Part shown: piece by piece, positions 7,794 to 15,315 of the stretch
Numbering within the stretch: the first letter of the stretch is position 1
Layout: each line of letters begins with the position of its first letter
IMG/VR virus record: IMGVR_UViG_3300036770_006237
Location: 1 to 40,735 of that record
From: a virus
Length of the DNA: 40,735 bases
Reading direction: 5' to 3' (one strand)
Notes under the pieces: generated by a model
Told to the model about the DNA's origin: nothing
Seen by the model: the letters and a program-made list of their open reading frames with translations, nothing else
The model's database searches: none
Program-made: the position numbers and the translations under genes

Positions 7794-8294
7794 TTACCAC
7801 GCAAGATTATAGTTGACTATTTCGCAATTTCTGCTGATATCTTTGACAAAATATATGCATGCCGGTTCAGGATCATTGTTCAATGGTACACACAACATTT
7901 GACCATTTTTAAGTTTGGGGCTAAACCAAGCCACTTCATGATAGACATCAATAATTTCGATTGGTAAAAAAGAAGGCCTAAAGCTGCTCAATGGATTGAA
8001 TTCGAATACACGAAATCCACGGTCATTGATACTGGTCAATGGCAACACTTCAAGATCCCCTTGATCAGGTTCTCCAATTAATACTTGCCAATCAATGGGC
8101 ATTTTTATTTTATGTGGGCCCACTTTTAATACCAATGCCGGACTATGAAAACTTTCTAGAAATATCAGAGGGATATAGAAATAATCTGGATTGGCAGGAT
8201 CAGAATTGTCAAAGATAGCAAATCTTAGATCATCAACTTCTTCAGGCAAATGATCTAAATTAAAACATCGGTTTTCGGAAGATAAAATTTTCAT
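7794..8294 (-). CDS. Conserved phage protein of unknown function
   Basis: A 166-residue protein. It has a beta-rich look, with well-defined segments PALVLKVGPHKIKMPIDWQV and IDVYHEVAWFSPKLKNGQML that resemble a hypothetical protein I have seen next to replication genes in other T4-like phages. Function unknown. The ATG at 8294 is chosen over a TTG nine codons upstream because that TTG lies inside the promoter. The ATG is the expected transcription start of a strong TTGACT-17-TATAAT promoter, so the message should be leaderless. It is first of six early genes. Confidence 0.75.
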   Translation of the reverse strand: MKILSSENRCFNLDHLPEEVDDLRFAIFDNSDPANPDYFYIPLIFLESFHSPALVLKVGPHKIKMPIDWQVLIGEPDQGDLEVLPLTSINDRGFRVFEFNPLSSFRPSFLPIEIIDVYHEVAWFSPKLKNGQMLCVPLNNDPEPACIYFVKDISRNCEIVNYNLAW

Positions 8295-8300
8295 AATGTG

Positions 8301-8329
8301 ATTATACTTTTTTGATATCAAAAAGTCAA
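8301..8329 (-). promoter_or_regulatory. Sigma70-type promoter, leaderless geometry
   Basis: Minus strand TTGACT (8329-8324), spacer of 17, perfect TATAAT (8306-8301), six bases, ATG. The expected +1 is 8294, the A of the start codon. The -35 box lies three bases after the stop codon of uvsW. Confidence 0.75.
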
Positions 8330-8331
8330 TG

Positions 8332-9768
8332 TCATTGCCAAACTTTTTTGACTAATTGATAGGGATATTGAGCATCGGAATAAAATTGTTTTCGTCGAGT
8401 CAAATGTCGTTTGCTGAATTTACATGTGCTGGTTATATCCCATATGTCAACATGATCCTTATCAAACCCTTTTCTTAGACCTCGCCCGATACTTTGAATC
8501 ACACGAACAAAACTTTTACCCGGCTCAATCAATACTAAATTATGTAACTTGACGATGTTGATACCCACAGCGGCAATACCATAAGTGGCCACAATGACTT
8601 TGTCATTGCTGAAGTTGACCTCTGTATACTGTTCTTTACGGTCTCGAACTTTGGTGGACCCACTGAGGAAAATAGCATTATTGATTTGCGATGCCAATTC
8701 CCGTCCTGGGTCAACACGATCTATTAATACCAATGTGTTGCCCTCCAGTTGGTTAATCATGTTGGCAATATAGGTCAATCTTTCGTGATTTTCTAAGAGA
8801 TATTTTAACTCACTTTGATAATCTCGAAAATCTGCATAGTCAACTAATTGCACAATATTGACATCACAATTGGCCAATACACCTCGGTCTTGTAATTCAG
8901 CGGCTGTGATATTGTTGATCACGTCGCCTACACAGACCTGTAGAGCTCTCCACTCATATTCTTCTTTGGGGATAGTTCCTGTCACTGCCCACCGAATTGG
9001 CACTTCAGCAAATACTTGTGTCATGAGACTTTTTAGCTTATCCGCTTTCAAAGAATGTGCTTCGTCTACCATGATACAAACCAATCCATTTAACAATGTG
9101 GCAATATGTTCAGGATGATCTTTGACCAAACTGTTGAGACTTTGCCAAGTGCATATTAAATGTTGATTTTCAAACTGCTTTCGATCTCCATAAATTACAC
9201 CCACATCTAATCCTATGTTGATGTAATCTTCTTCGGTTTGTGTCACTAGATTTTTACTGGGCACAATCAATAAACTTCGTCCATACTGTTCTACACATTT
9301 GGCCAGAGTGGCAGTAATAATAGTTTTGCCGGCTCCAGTGGAGATACATTGAATGCTTTGTATGTTTTTTAGAAATTCATTAACTGCTGACAGTTGATAA
9401 TCTCTTAATACAATAGGTTGCCCTTGTAATGGATGTCCATCTGGCCATACACGATCGGACAGAAAATTTTCATCCACTGAATGAAATTCAAAAGATCTAT
9501 TATATGTTCTTTGATCATCTAACTCTATCGAGTAACCAGCTTGATCCAATATAGGTAAAATTTCCGGCAATAAATTGACGTATGAACTACCACCAAGCTG
9601 AAAAAATGTTTCGCATCCATCCCATCTACCTAACCTCACCGCCGGTATATATCTCGAACCAGGTAATTGGTATTTGAATTTTTTGTTTAACTCTCGACGA
9701 GTGCCAACAGTCAGACCTTCTAGTTTGACATTGACTTCGTCTTTGATGATAAGTGTGCAGGTTGTCAT
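8332..9768 (-). CDS. uvsW: UvsW-type DNA/RNA helicase
   Basis: A 478-residue superfamily 2 helicase. In T4, UvsW unwinds R-loops and branched intermediates and drives the change from origin-dependent to recombination-dependent replication. Visible motifs are a small N-terminal nucleic-acid binding domain (residues 1-110), LRDYQ Q-like motif at 121, Walker A STGAGKT (143-149), DEAH box VDEAH (234-238), TGT motif III (about 260) and QSIGRGLRKG motif VI (about 425). The length is slightly below T4 UvsW (503). The ATG at 9768 is chosen because the longer TTG form starts inside the probable promoter. Confidence 0.93.
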   Translation of the reverse strand: MTTCTLIIKDEVNVKLEGLTVGTRRELNKKFKYQLPGSRYIPAVRLGRWDGCETFFQLGGSSYVNLLPEILPILDQAGYSIELDDQRTYNRSFEFHSVDENFLSDRVWPDGHPLQGQPIVLRDYQLSAVNEFLKNIQSIQCISTGAGKTIITATLAKCVEQYGRSLLIVPSKNLVTQTEEDYINIGLDVGVIYGDRKQFENQHLICTWQSLNSLVKDHPEHIATLLNGLVCIMVDEAHSLKADKLKSLMTQVFAEVPIRWAVTGTIPKEEYEWRALQVCVGDVINNITAAELQDRGVLANCDVNIVQLVDYADFRDYQSELKYLLENHERLTYIANMINQLEGNTLVLIDRVDPGRELASQINNAIFLSGSTKVRDRKEQYTEVNFSNDKVIVATYGIAAVGINIVKLHNLVLIEPGKSFVRVIQSIGRGLRKGFDKDHVDIWDITSTCKFSKRHLTRRKQFYSDAQYPYQLVKKVWQ

Positions 9769-9789
9769 ATGTAAAATATTTATTGGTTT

Positions 9790-9817
9790 ATTATAACACA
9801 ATAATAGTTAATACCAA
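9790..9817 (-). promoter_or_regulatory. Probable uvsW promoter
   Basis: Minus strand TTGGTA (9817-9812), 16-base spacer, perfect TATAAT (9795-9790). A leader of roughly 15 bases follows, containing AATAAATA, so an overlapping late start is also possible. The -35 is weaker than in the other early promoters. Confidence 0.45.
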
Positions 9818-9826
9818 ATATTCTGA

Positions 9827-9862
9827 ATAAAAAAAAGCCGATACAAAATATTGTATCGGCTT
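9827..9862 (-). terminator. Strong intrinsic terminator after the AAA+ gene
   Basis: A perfect 12-bp stem, AAGCCGATACAA with TTGTATCGGCTT around a four-base loop (9835-9862). On the minus strand it is followed by a run of eight T. It ends the early block 9909-12195 and isolates uvsW behind its own promoter. Confidence 0.85.
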
Positions 9863-9865
9863 AAA

Positions 9866-9894
9866 AGTTATGACTATGAAACATAGTCATAACT
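9866..9894 (-). terminator. Second hairpin next to the terminator
   Basis: A perfect 13-bp stem, AGTTATGACTATG with CATAGTCATAACT around AAA. It lies just upstream (minus strand) of the main terminator and 15 bases past the AAA+ stop codon. It has only a short T run on the minus strand, so it may act as an RNA-stabilising or backup element rather than as a terminator by itself. Confidence 0.5.
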
Positions 9895-9908
9895 GGAGCA
9901 ACCTGATG

Positions 9909-10949
9909 TCATTGGGGTCGCATAACTGTGGTCTCGGCCATCCGTTGCCACCGGAGAGGAAAACTTTTACGAAGATCAGCAATTTTCAATGCCATACGCA
10001 AACTGACTTCTCGCAAATTATTCTGATTCTTTTCCATAAAGTCAATGATGTCTTGTTGAGTCTGGTTATCGAACTCGTAATCTTGAAACAACAAACCATC
10101 ATGTGCAATCTGTTTGATTCGTAGAATCTTATCACGCATAGTATCCAAAGTCAAATCAAGATAGTGGCAACGACTTTGCAGTGCATCCAAATGATCACGA
10201 AGCTTCTGTGACTTCATCTGATCGAACTTGAGATTAGTAATAAAAATCACCGAACCTTTGAATTCAAATTGATCAGGAATACCTTCTCGACGCAGAGTGC
10301 TACTTTCAGACAACCAAGAAATTTTACGTTTCTTACCCGAGTCCAATGCACCTTTGAGCAAGTTCAAAGACACATCGTCGAGCAGGATGCTATCACAATC
10401 ATCAAACACTACCACACTATTGGCATCAGAATATTTGTATAGAGTCTGATAGAGTCCAATCGGAGTAGCCGATCCTTTGACTACTTCGGCACGCAATCGC
10501 TTGCCAGCAATTTTGTCAAACAAGCAAGCCTTTTCGATTTCTTGCTCAACACCAAACGACTTGCCCACACCAGGAGGTCCCGACACAATCATAGCACGAA
10601 TGTCTCCGGTGGTTGCCGCTTTGGTCATTTCAGTGAGAATTTCAAAACGCTCACGAATTCGAGCAATAGCTTCTTCGTCTGTTTCTTGTGGGACGACTTT
10701 TTCTAAAGATTTTTTGTTCACAAAATTCTCACTGAGAGGCAACTGATTTTCTCCAACATACTGAATGTCATGAATACTGTCAACACGAATACGAACATTG
10801 CCAAACTCGGGACCAAAAAAACCATTGCTAGCCACGGTGACAAATCCACCTCGAGTTCCTGTTTGAAACCCTTTGACTAAGGTAAACACTTCATTGTTGA
10901 TTTTGAATCCACGATAAACACCGTTACAAATTCGAACTTGACTCATCAT
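9909..10949 (-). CDS. AAA+ ATPase of unknown role
   Basis: A 346-residue single AAA+ protein. Residues 1-75 are a beta-rich N-terminal region. Walker A SGPPGVGKS is at about 124-132, Walker B VVVFDDCDS at about 183-191, sensor-1-like VIFITN at about 238, and a helical lid follows. It is not the clamp loader gp44: the N-terminal gp44 sequence is missing and the lid differs. It could be a remodelling or replication-assisting ATPase. Two tandem ATGs exist; AGGAG is three bases before the first and six before the second, so 10946 is at least as likely. It has its own consensus promoter and a strong terminator behind it. Confidence 0.8.
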   Translation of the reverse strand: MMSQVRICNGVYRGFKINNEVFTLVKGFQTGTRGGFVTVASNGFFGPEFGNVRIRVDSIHDIQYVGENQLPLSENFVNKKSLEKVVPQETDEEAIARIRERFEILTEMTKAATTGDIRAMIVSGPPGVGKSFGVEQEIEKACLFDKIAGKRLRAEVVKGSATPIGLYQTLYKYSDANSVVVFDDCDSILLDDVSLNLLKGALDSGKKRKISWLSESSTLRREGIPDQFEFKGSVIFITNLKFDQMKSQKLRDHLDALQSRCHYLDLTLDTMRDKILRIKQIAHDGLLFQDYEFDNQTQQDIIDFMEKNQNNLREVSLRMALKIADLRKSFPLRWQRMAETTVMRPQ

Positions 10950-10978
10950 TTGCTCCTAATTGTTTACGCTATAAACAT

Positions 10979-11007
10979 ATTATAGCAGAATACAAAATTA
11001 TGGTCAA
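10979..11007 (-). promoter_or_regulatory. Sigma70-type early promoter of the AAA+ gene
   Basis: Minus strand TTGACC (11007-11002), 17-base spacer, TATAAT (10984-10979). Just downstream lies the inverted repeat TGTTTA-N5-TAAACA, then AGGAG and the start codon. Confidence 0.75.
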
Positions 11008-11012
11008 ATCAA

Positions 11013-11681
11013 TTATTGAGGTTTGACAAAATTCAAAGTAGTCACTTTGGCCCCGTTATGGTAGCGGCTTTCTTCGGTGCGTTTGACCTTGGCAGTGTAG
11101 GTACCGTTTTTAGTGCATTCTTCTTTGCTGGTGAAAAAGTGCACCAAATTACCTTTTTCGTCTTTGCCGCTCACAGTCCAACAATTGAACTGCTGGGCCC
11201 AACGGGCAGACATAACTGTTAGAGTAAACTTGACTTTATCACCGACCCGGCCCAAGTATTCACTGGTGTTGGCCAGCACTGCTGTTTCTTCTTCATGTTG
11301 TTGACGTTGGCGCACTTGATCTGCCATGCTAGGCAGGAAAGCCATCAGCCCTGCATCGCTCATGGTCGAATCTGCACCAACAATCAAGTTGGTCAGAGTA
11401 TTTTGAAAATCAGGCACTCTCAGACCTTTAAGAATACGCAAAGTGCGGTCCTGGGTCAGCGTGTCGATGGCCGCCTGTGCATCGGCCCGGTCCTGCTCGG
11501 TGACCACCAACTTGTCCTCACGCATAAGAACTTTATTGGGCACCACAGAAATCACCGTGTCTGCAGTCTTGTCGTAGAAACGGTCGTCTTTGTGAGTTTG
11601 ACCGTTATTGGCACGAACAGCCGCAAAAGCCAAAGCAGCCAATTCCAGAGTTGAAATCTTCACAGGTGTGTAGCGGGCCAT
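11013..11681 (-). CDS. OB-fold-like early protein, GC-rich
   Basis: A 222-residue protein. The N-terminal 130 residues are helical. The last 75 residues (GDKVKFTLTVMSARWA ... HFFTSKEECTKNGTYTAKVK ... TTLNFVKP) look like a five-stranded OB-type barrel, suggesting nucleic-acid binding. No family is recognised with certainty. Its base composition is clearly GC-richer than its neighbours, especially 11341-11560, pointing to a different origin or strong codon selection. It has its own early promoter and a GGAG ribosome-binding site, and lies directly upstream of the AAA+ gene, so the two may form a functional pair. Confidence 0.75.
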   Translation of the reverse strand: MARYTPVKISTLELAALAFAAVRANNGQTHKDDRFYDKTADTVISVVPNKVLMREDKLVVTEQDRADAQAAIDTLTQDRTLRILKGLRVPDFQNTLTNLIVGADSTMSDAGLMAFLPSMADQVRQRQQHEEETAVLANTSEYLGRVGDKVKFTLTVMSARWAQQFNCWTVSGKDEKGNLVHFFTSKEECTKNGTYTAKVKRTEESRYHNGAKVTTLNFVKPQ

Positions 11682-11711
11682 TTCTTACTCCGTTTTGTTT
11701 ACAATAAACAC

Positions 11712-11740
11712 ATTATACAGTTGATCGGAATATCGATCAA
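11712..11740 (-). promoter_or_regulatory. Sigma70-type early promoter of the OB-fold-like gene
   Basis: Minus strand TTGATC (11740-11735), 17-base spacer, TATAAT (11717-11712), followed by the inverted repeat TGTTTA-TTG-TAAACA and a GGAG ribosome-binding site. Confidence 0.75.
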
Positions 11741-11751
11741 CCATTTAACGA

Positions 11752-12015
11752 TCACGAGCACCAGTATGATTCAGAACTAGGTGAGCAAAAATAAGGCTGA
11801 TCATACCGCTCTTGAAAATTTTCACCACTCATTAAATTTTTACGAGTGACATAGGTCTCATGGATTGCAAAACGATAGCCTTTTGATGCCGGATATTGGG
11901 CTGTATAGCTACAACGAATAGCATCAATGTCGTTGGTGCTATGATCTGTTTTGTGCACTAGTCGCTCCCCGGTTTTTGTCCGAGCATCTTGTTTATAAAG
12001 TTCGACTGTATACAT
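11752..12015 (-). CDS. Small early protein of unknown function
   Basis: An 87-residue basic protein (MYTVELYKQDARTKTGERLV...). The ATG at 12015 is chosen because AGGAG lies seven bases upstream and a consensus promoter sits just before it; the longer reading from 12075 would begin inside the -35 box. The size, individual early promoter and position suggest an early host-takeover type protein, but no family is recognised. Confidence 0.7.
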   Translation of the reverse strand: MYTVELYKQDARTKTGERLVHKTDHSTNDIDAIRCSYTAQYPASKGYRFAIHETYVTRKNLMSGENFQERYDQPYFCSPSSESYWCS

Positions 12016-12046
12016 AGCTTGCTCCTGATTTTCACTGTAAAAACAC

Positions 12047-12075
12047 ATTATAAAAAAATAATGTATTTGAGTCAA
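12047..12075 (-). promoter_or_regulatory. Sigma70-type early promoter of the 12015 gene
   Basis: Minus strand TTGACT (12075-12070), 17-base spacer, TATAAT (12052-12047), then TGTGTTTTTACAGTGAAAA, similar to the downstream elements of the two neighbouring promoters, and AGGAG. Confidence 0.75.
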
Positions 12076-12080
12076 CCATT

Positions 12081-12156
12081 TAACTGAAGGGGCGCCTTAT
12101 ATGGTCGTTTAAGAACAGGCGCATTCAGCTGACACTCGCCGTTCCCCCTTAACCAT
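12081..12156 (-). ncRNA. Candidate structured RNA or leader with a 15-codon ORF
   Basis: A consensus promoter (12163-12191) predicts a transcript starting at 12156. The RNA can fold with GAACGGCG pairing to CGCC-U-GUUC (one bulge) and with AAGGGG (12150-12145) closing onto CCCCUU (12092-12087), giving a branched structure of about 65 bases. The same transcript starts exactly on an ATG opening a 15-codon ORF (12156-12109, MVKGERRVSAECACS). Either a small regulatory RNA, a structured leader of the 12015 gene, or a leaderless micro-peptide gene is possible. The stretch is GC-richer than the intergenic sequence around it. Confidence 0.35.
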
Positions 12157-12162
12157 GATCAA

Positions 12163-12191
12163 ATTATAGCATCGAGCTTGATTATGGTCAA
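12163..12191 (-). promoter_or_regulatory. Sigma70-type early promoter of the RNA candidate
   Basis: Minus strand TTGACC (12191-12186), 17-base spacer, TATAAT (12168-12163), with six bases then an ATG. It begins four bases beyond the stop of the glycosyltransferase gene at 12195. Confidence 0.7.
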
Positions 12192-12194
12192 ATC

Positions 12195-12932
12195 TTATTT
12201 CCAGTATTTTACAATCACCGGATCAACAAGTTGATGCGGCTTGGGGTATCCGTGAAACACCAACACCGAATTTTCATGTGTGATTTCTGTGCCGGCATTG
12301 ACATTGGGTCGATGGCGATGATGTTGCAGGTTGTGTCCTTTGAGTGCTTGCCATCTCCAAGAAACAATTTGTTGAACAGAAAAATATTGCATATGCCCCG
12401 GGTCGATCACTGTTTGCAAATAATCTTGATCTCCACGAAATTTTGATGTAATTTTTTGTATATCATTGTTTTTGATGTTGTCCCATATGTGTCGGAATCG
12501 AGCAGTGTTCCACATCATGACACTGCTGTTCATGCCCACATAATCTTTTTTGTAGAGTCGTTTGAAATCATGTATCGCCCAAAACGAGTTCAAGTCTAAT
12601 TGCAGTAGCCAATCAAGTCGATTAACAATCACAACATCAAGATCGAAATACAATAAATCACCATCATAATGATTGACATCAAAAAGCTGTAGCTTATACC
12701 ACCATGCTTTTTTGGGACCTGCTATCTTGGGCCACTCAACTAAGTTATGGCGAATATATCTGTCAGGCACTGGTCTGGATGCTTCTGTATAGACATGAAA
12801 AATTACCGGCACTGAAAAATTTCGGCACAACATACTATACAATTTGTCCACATAATCGAATGAATAAGTGTCGCCATGAATTACACAAGCACAATTTATC
12901 GAGTCAGGTAATTTTGTAGTCTTTTTTCCCAT
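12195..12932 (-). CDS. Glycosyltransferase, GT-A type with DxD
   Basis: A 245-residue GT-A-like enzyme. The N-terminal strand INCACVIHGD and the acidic metal/nucleotide-sugar motif LLYFDLDVVI (around residues 93-102) are typical of GT8-like transferases, and KFRGDQDYLQTV resembles the second acidic motif. It is 245 residues long, compact for the family. It overlaps the end of the upstream GT-B-like gene by 37 bases, so the two are coupled. It probably adds a sugar to a phage-modified surface glycan; donor and acceptor cannot be read from the sequence. Confidence 0.75.
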   Translation of the reverse strand: MGKKTTKLPDSINCACVIHGDTYSFDYVDKLYSMLCRNFSVPVIFHVYTEASRPVPDRYIRHNLVEWPKIAGPKKAWWYKLQLFDVNHYDGDLLYFDLDVVIVNRLDWLLQLDLNSFWAIHDFKRLYKKDYVGMNSSVMMWNTARFRHIWDNIKNNDIQKITSKFRGDQDYLQTVIDPGHMQYFSVQQIVSWRWQALKGHNLQHHRHRPNVNAGTEITHENSVLVFHGYPKPHQLVDPVIVKYWK

Positions 12933-13744
12933 GTTGCTAATTTTAATTCCTCTAAGGTGTATTCAGTATGCGCTATAGAAATCAACCATTGTGATCTATC
13001 AATATCATAATGTTGTTCAATATTGGCCACATCGATTCCAACTGGACCAGCTAAACTTGTTGAATTCACTATGGGACGCACACCAGACAATGCTGCAATG
13101 ATGCCTGGGCCACTATTATAATTTATAACAGCATGATACAATTCTGGCGCAAAGTCAAATGAATCATAAGTGCCCTTGATTTTATTGGGTAGATCTATAA
13201 TATGTTCAAAATCGCAATTTATAGATCTAAATCGACAACGTGGATGAGGTCTTATCACTATTGAACGTCGACAATATAATTGAATTTGTTTGACTGTGTT
13301 GTTGATCCATTGGTAAAACTCATGCTCGGAAGGTATTTGATGACTTCTTGTGTGTTGTAGACAAACTAAAATTTTCCCGTTGTTTGTTTGAGGTTTTTTT
13401 AACTCAATTCCTAGTTTAGTTGGACGGTCATGATCAAGGTTGTCATTGTGCCCATAAAAACCCTGATTGTTTAAATTATTGACTGCCAATTTCCAAGTAT
13501 GGTTTCGCCGTAATGTTCCGACATCTAACACAAATACTGGTCGGTTTTGCTGTCGAAAATTGTGATATACTTGTTGATTACCCAACATGCGACCATTCCA
13601 TAGCACTGACCAAATCAATGCTGCATCTGCATTCATGTCATGGTCAACAACATCGATACCTATTTTTCGAGCACCTGTTATAAATGATTGTATCACAGGT
13701 TGAGAATTCAGTGCAGAGAATTTACTAAAGGTTGATATTTTCAC
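12896..13744 (-). CDS. GT-B-like glycosyltransferase (paralogue 1)
   Basis: About 282 residues from a GTG start at 13744 (GTG AAA ATA TCA; a TTG further upstream would overlap the divergent gene). The C-terminal half shows SIVIRPHPR, a typical GT-B strand, and the nucleotide-binding INYNSGPGIIAALSGVRPIV, matching the (Y/H)NS....A...G.P signature of capsule-type (KpsS/KpsC-like) and sialyltransferase-like GT-B enzymes. The end, RSQWLISIAHTEYTLEEL, parallels two other genes in this window at 18761 and 19689, so the three are paralogues. Divergent from the 13775 operon. Confidence 0.65.
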   Translation of the reverse strand: MKISTFSKFSALNSQPVIQSFITGARKIGIDVVDHDMNADAALIWSVLWNGRMLGNQQVYHNFRQQNRPVFVLDVGTLRRNHTWKLAVNNLNNQGFYGHNDNLDHDRPTKLGIELKKPQTNNGKILVCLQHTRSHQIPSEHEFYQWINNTVKQIQLYCRRSIVIRPHPRCRFRSINCDFEHIIDLPNKIKGTYDSFDFAPELYHAVINYNSGPGIIAALSGVRPIVNSTSLAGPVGIDVANIEQHYDIDRSQWLISIAHTEYTLEELKLATWEKRLQNYLTR

Positions 13745-13759
13745 AGTGAATTTTTTGAC

Positions 13760-13767
13760 ATTAAATA
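13760..13767 (+). promoter_or_regulatory. Possible late promoter ATTAAATA
   Basis: Six of eight bases match TATAAATA, seven bases before the ATG of the six-gene plus-strand operon. The leader would be about two bases. No better promoter is visible. Confidence 0.35.
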
Positions 13768-13774
13768 AGTAGTT

Positions 13775-14566
13775 ATGATAATAAATTCGTTGCAAGGACA
13801 ATATCCCGATGCTGAGTATTTACTTTATGCAGCGGCAGATCGTGTTTACTTTGACTTATATGCAAAACCATTGATAGTCAGTGCATACAGAAATACACCG
13901 CAATACCGAGTGCATATTCACATCTATGATCCCACCGATGAACAATTAAATTGGTCAAAACTTCAACCCAATCTCACAGTCAGTTGGGAATCTGTCGATC
14001 ATGACTTTTTAAAAAAAACAGCAGGGCATTGGCACGCTAGATCTAATCTATCCAATAATCGTCAATTGGAAATGCAAAAGAAGTCTCAAACTCTTGTGCC
14101 TCAAGATTTTTTAAAATTAGTATGCAATACCTATTATGCCTGCACAAGATTTATAAGACTACAACAATTATTCCGAGCAGGAATGACCTGTTTAAGTCTT
14201 GATGTGGATGGGCTGATAAGAAAAAATTTTTCCATGCAGTTTGATACCAAAGACATTTATTTGTATGAAAAACCCAAAGATCATACACATCTAGCCGGCG
14301 CTTTGTTATTTCAATCGCATGTGGGATCACAAAATTTTCTCAATGAATACGCAGACCAGTTAACACAATCGGTCAATCAAGGTGATCTTTACTGGTTTCT
14401 AGATCAAATCGTTTTAGACAAATTGGTTCCACAATATCAAAAAGGTCTATTACCGATGAGCTACATTGATTGGGCCATGAAACCCGACAGTGCTATCTGG
14501 AGTGCCAAAGGTAAAAGAAAAGAATTATTAATGTTTACAGAGGAGTTGAAAAAATATCGATCATGA
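13775..14566 (+). CDS. Glycosyltransferase-like protein with DxD
   Basis: A 263-residue protein and first gene of the plus-strand glycan operon. The motif CLSLDVDGLIRKNF (about residues 143-156) is the expected DxD metal site of a GT-A fold. HTHLAGALLFQ and FLDQIVLDKLVP correspond to the later substrate-binding segments of GT8-like enzymes. The N-terminal AEYLLYAAADRVYFDLYAKPL resembles the first strand and helix. The 3' end overlaps the next gene by ATGA. Confidence 0.65.
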   Translation: MIINSLQGQYPDAEYLLYAAADRVYFDLYAKPLIVSAYRNTPQYRVHIHIYDPTDEQLNWSKLQPNLTVSWESVDHDFLKKTAGHWHARSNLSNNRQLEMQKKSQTLVPQDFLKLVCNTYYACTRFIRLQQLFRAGMTCLSLDVDGLIRKNFSMQFDTKDIYLYEKPKDHTHLAGALLFQSHVGSQNFLNEYADQLTQSVNQGDLYWFLDQIVLDKLVPQYQKGLLPMSYIDWAMKPDSAIWSAKGKRKELLMFTEELKKYRS

Positions 14567-15315
14567 TCAGCATAGTAATGAGTTATTACAATAGGCTTCG
14601 GCAACTTGATTTCACTCTCAGCACCATAGCCAAATCAACATATCAAGACTATGAAATAGTGTTAGTCGATGACTTCAGTGATCACGATCACGATCCAGCA
14701 ATATTGCTTGAAAAATATCCTCAATTACCATTGAGAATAATCAGAATGGCACAAGTGGTGCAACATCGATGGTATTGCAATCCCTGTATACCCTACAATG
14801 TGGGATTCAGACAAAGTCGGGGCGAAACTGTGATCATACAAAATCCCGAATGTTGTCATATCGGAGACATATTGTCTCATTGCAATTCCAATATCGACGA
14901 GCAAACTTATCTCAGCTATCATTGTTGGAGTTGCACCAAAGATGATGTAAAACAATTACATCAGGGTCAAGAGTTAGATTACATTCCCAAACCCAAAGCA
15001 TTATGGTATAATCATGCACAGCATCGACCTGAATCTTATCATTTCTGCACTGCAATTACCAGGAATAATTTGAAAAAAATCAATGGGTTCGATGAAAGAT
15101 TTGCCAATGGGTTTAGTTACGACGACAATGAATTTGTGCAGAGGATTCGAAATTTACAACTCAACATCAAATTTGTTGACCAACCACATGTGATTCATCA
15201 GCCACATCCAAAATTTTTAACCATGGGATCGGCGGTGACTGACAATCGACAACTATTTTATGACTTAAAGAACACCGGGTTGATTACAGCACCCAACAAG
15301 GAACCAATTCCATGA
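14563..15315 (+). CDS. Family 2 glycosyltransferase
   Basis: A 250-residue inverting GT2 enzyme. The N-terminus ISIVMSYYNR, DYEIVLVDDFSDHD (nucleotide-binding D-D) and the later GFDERFANGFSYDDNEFVQR (the galactosyltransferase-like C-terminal acidic motif) are clear. It lacks a trans-membrane segment, so it is cytosolic or peripheral. ATGA overlaps at both ends place it firmly in the operon. Acceptor and donor are unknown; the sugar made by the next three enzymes is a candidate donor. Confidence 0.85.
   Translation: MISIVMSYYNRLRQLDFTLSTIAKSTYQDYEIVLVDDFSDHDHDPAILLEKYPQLPLRIIRMAQVVQHRWYCNPCIPYNVGFRQSRGETVIIQNPECCHIGDILSHCNSNIDEQTYLSYHCWSCTKDDVKQLHQGQELDYIPKPKALWYNHAQHRPESYHFCTAITRNNLKKINGFDERFANGFSYDDNEFVQRIRNLQLNIKFVDQPHVIHQPHPKFLTMGSAVTDNRQLFYDLKNTGLITAPNKEPIP

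Noticed and set aside
8295-8321. TTG start giving a longer 7794 gene product
   Set aside because: The extension lies inside a near-perfect promoter, between the -35 and the expected +1, so it would not be transcribed.
9835-9894. Double hairpin as an attachment site or origin
   Set aside because: One stem has a long T tract directly after a stop codon, which is explained by termination; no integrase or initiator gene is nearby.
9909-10949. Clamp loader large subunit gp44
   Set aside because: The N-terminal gp44 signature and the arginine-finger SRC motif of clamp loaders are not evident, and the N-terminal domain is a different beta-rich region.
11295-11654. 119-codon plus-strand frame opposite the OB-fold-like gene
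   Set aside because: The GC-rich composition of the real gene lengthens antisense frames; the minus-strand gene has a promoter and ribosome-binding site, this one does not.
12081-12194. tRNA gene
   Set aside because: No T-loop GTTCGAATC-like sequence or cloverleaf with CCA-side acceptor stem can be drawn on either strand.
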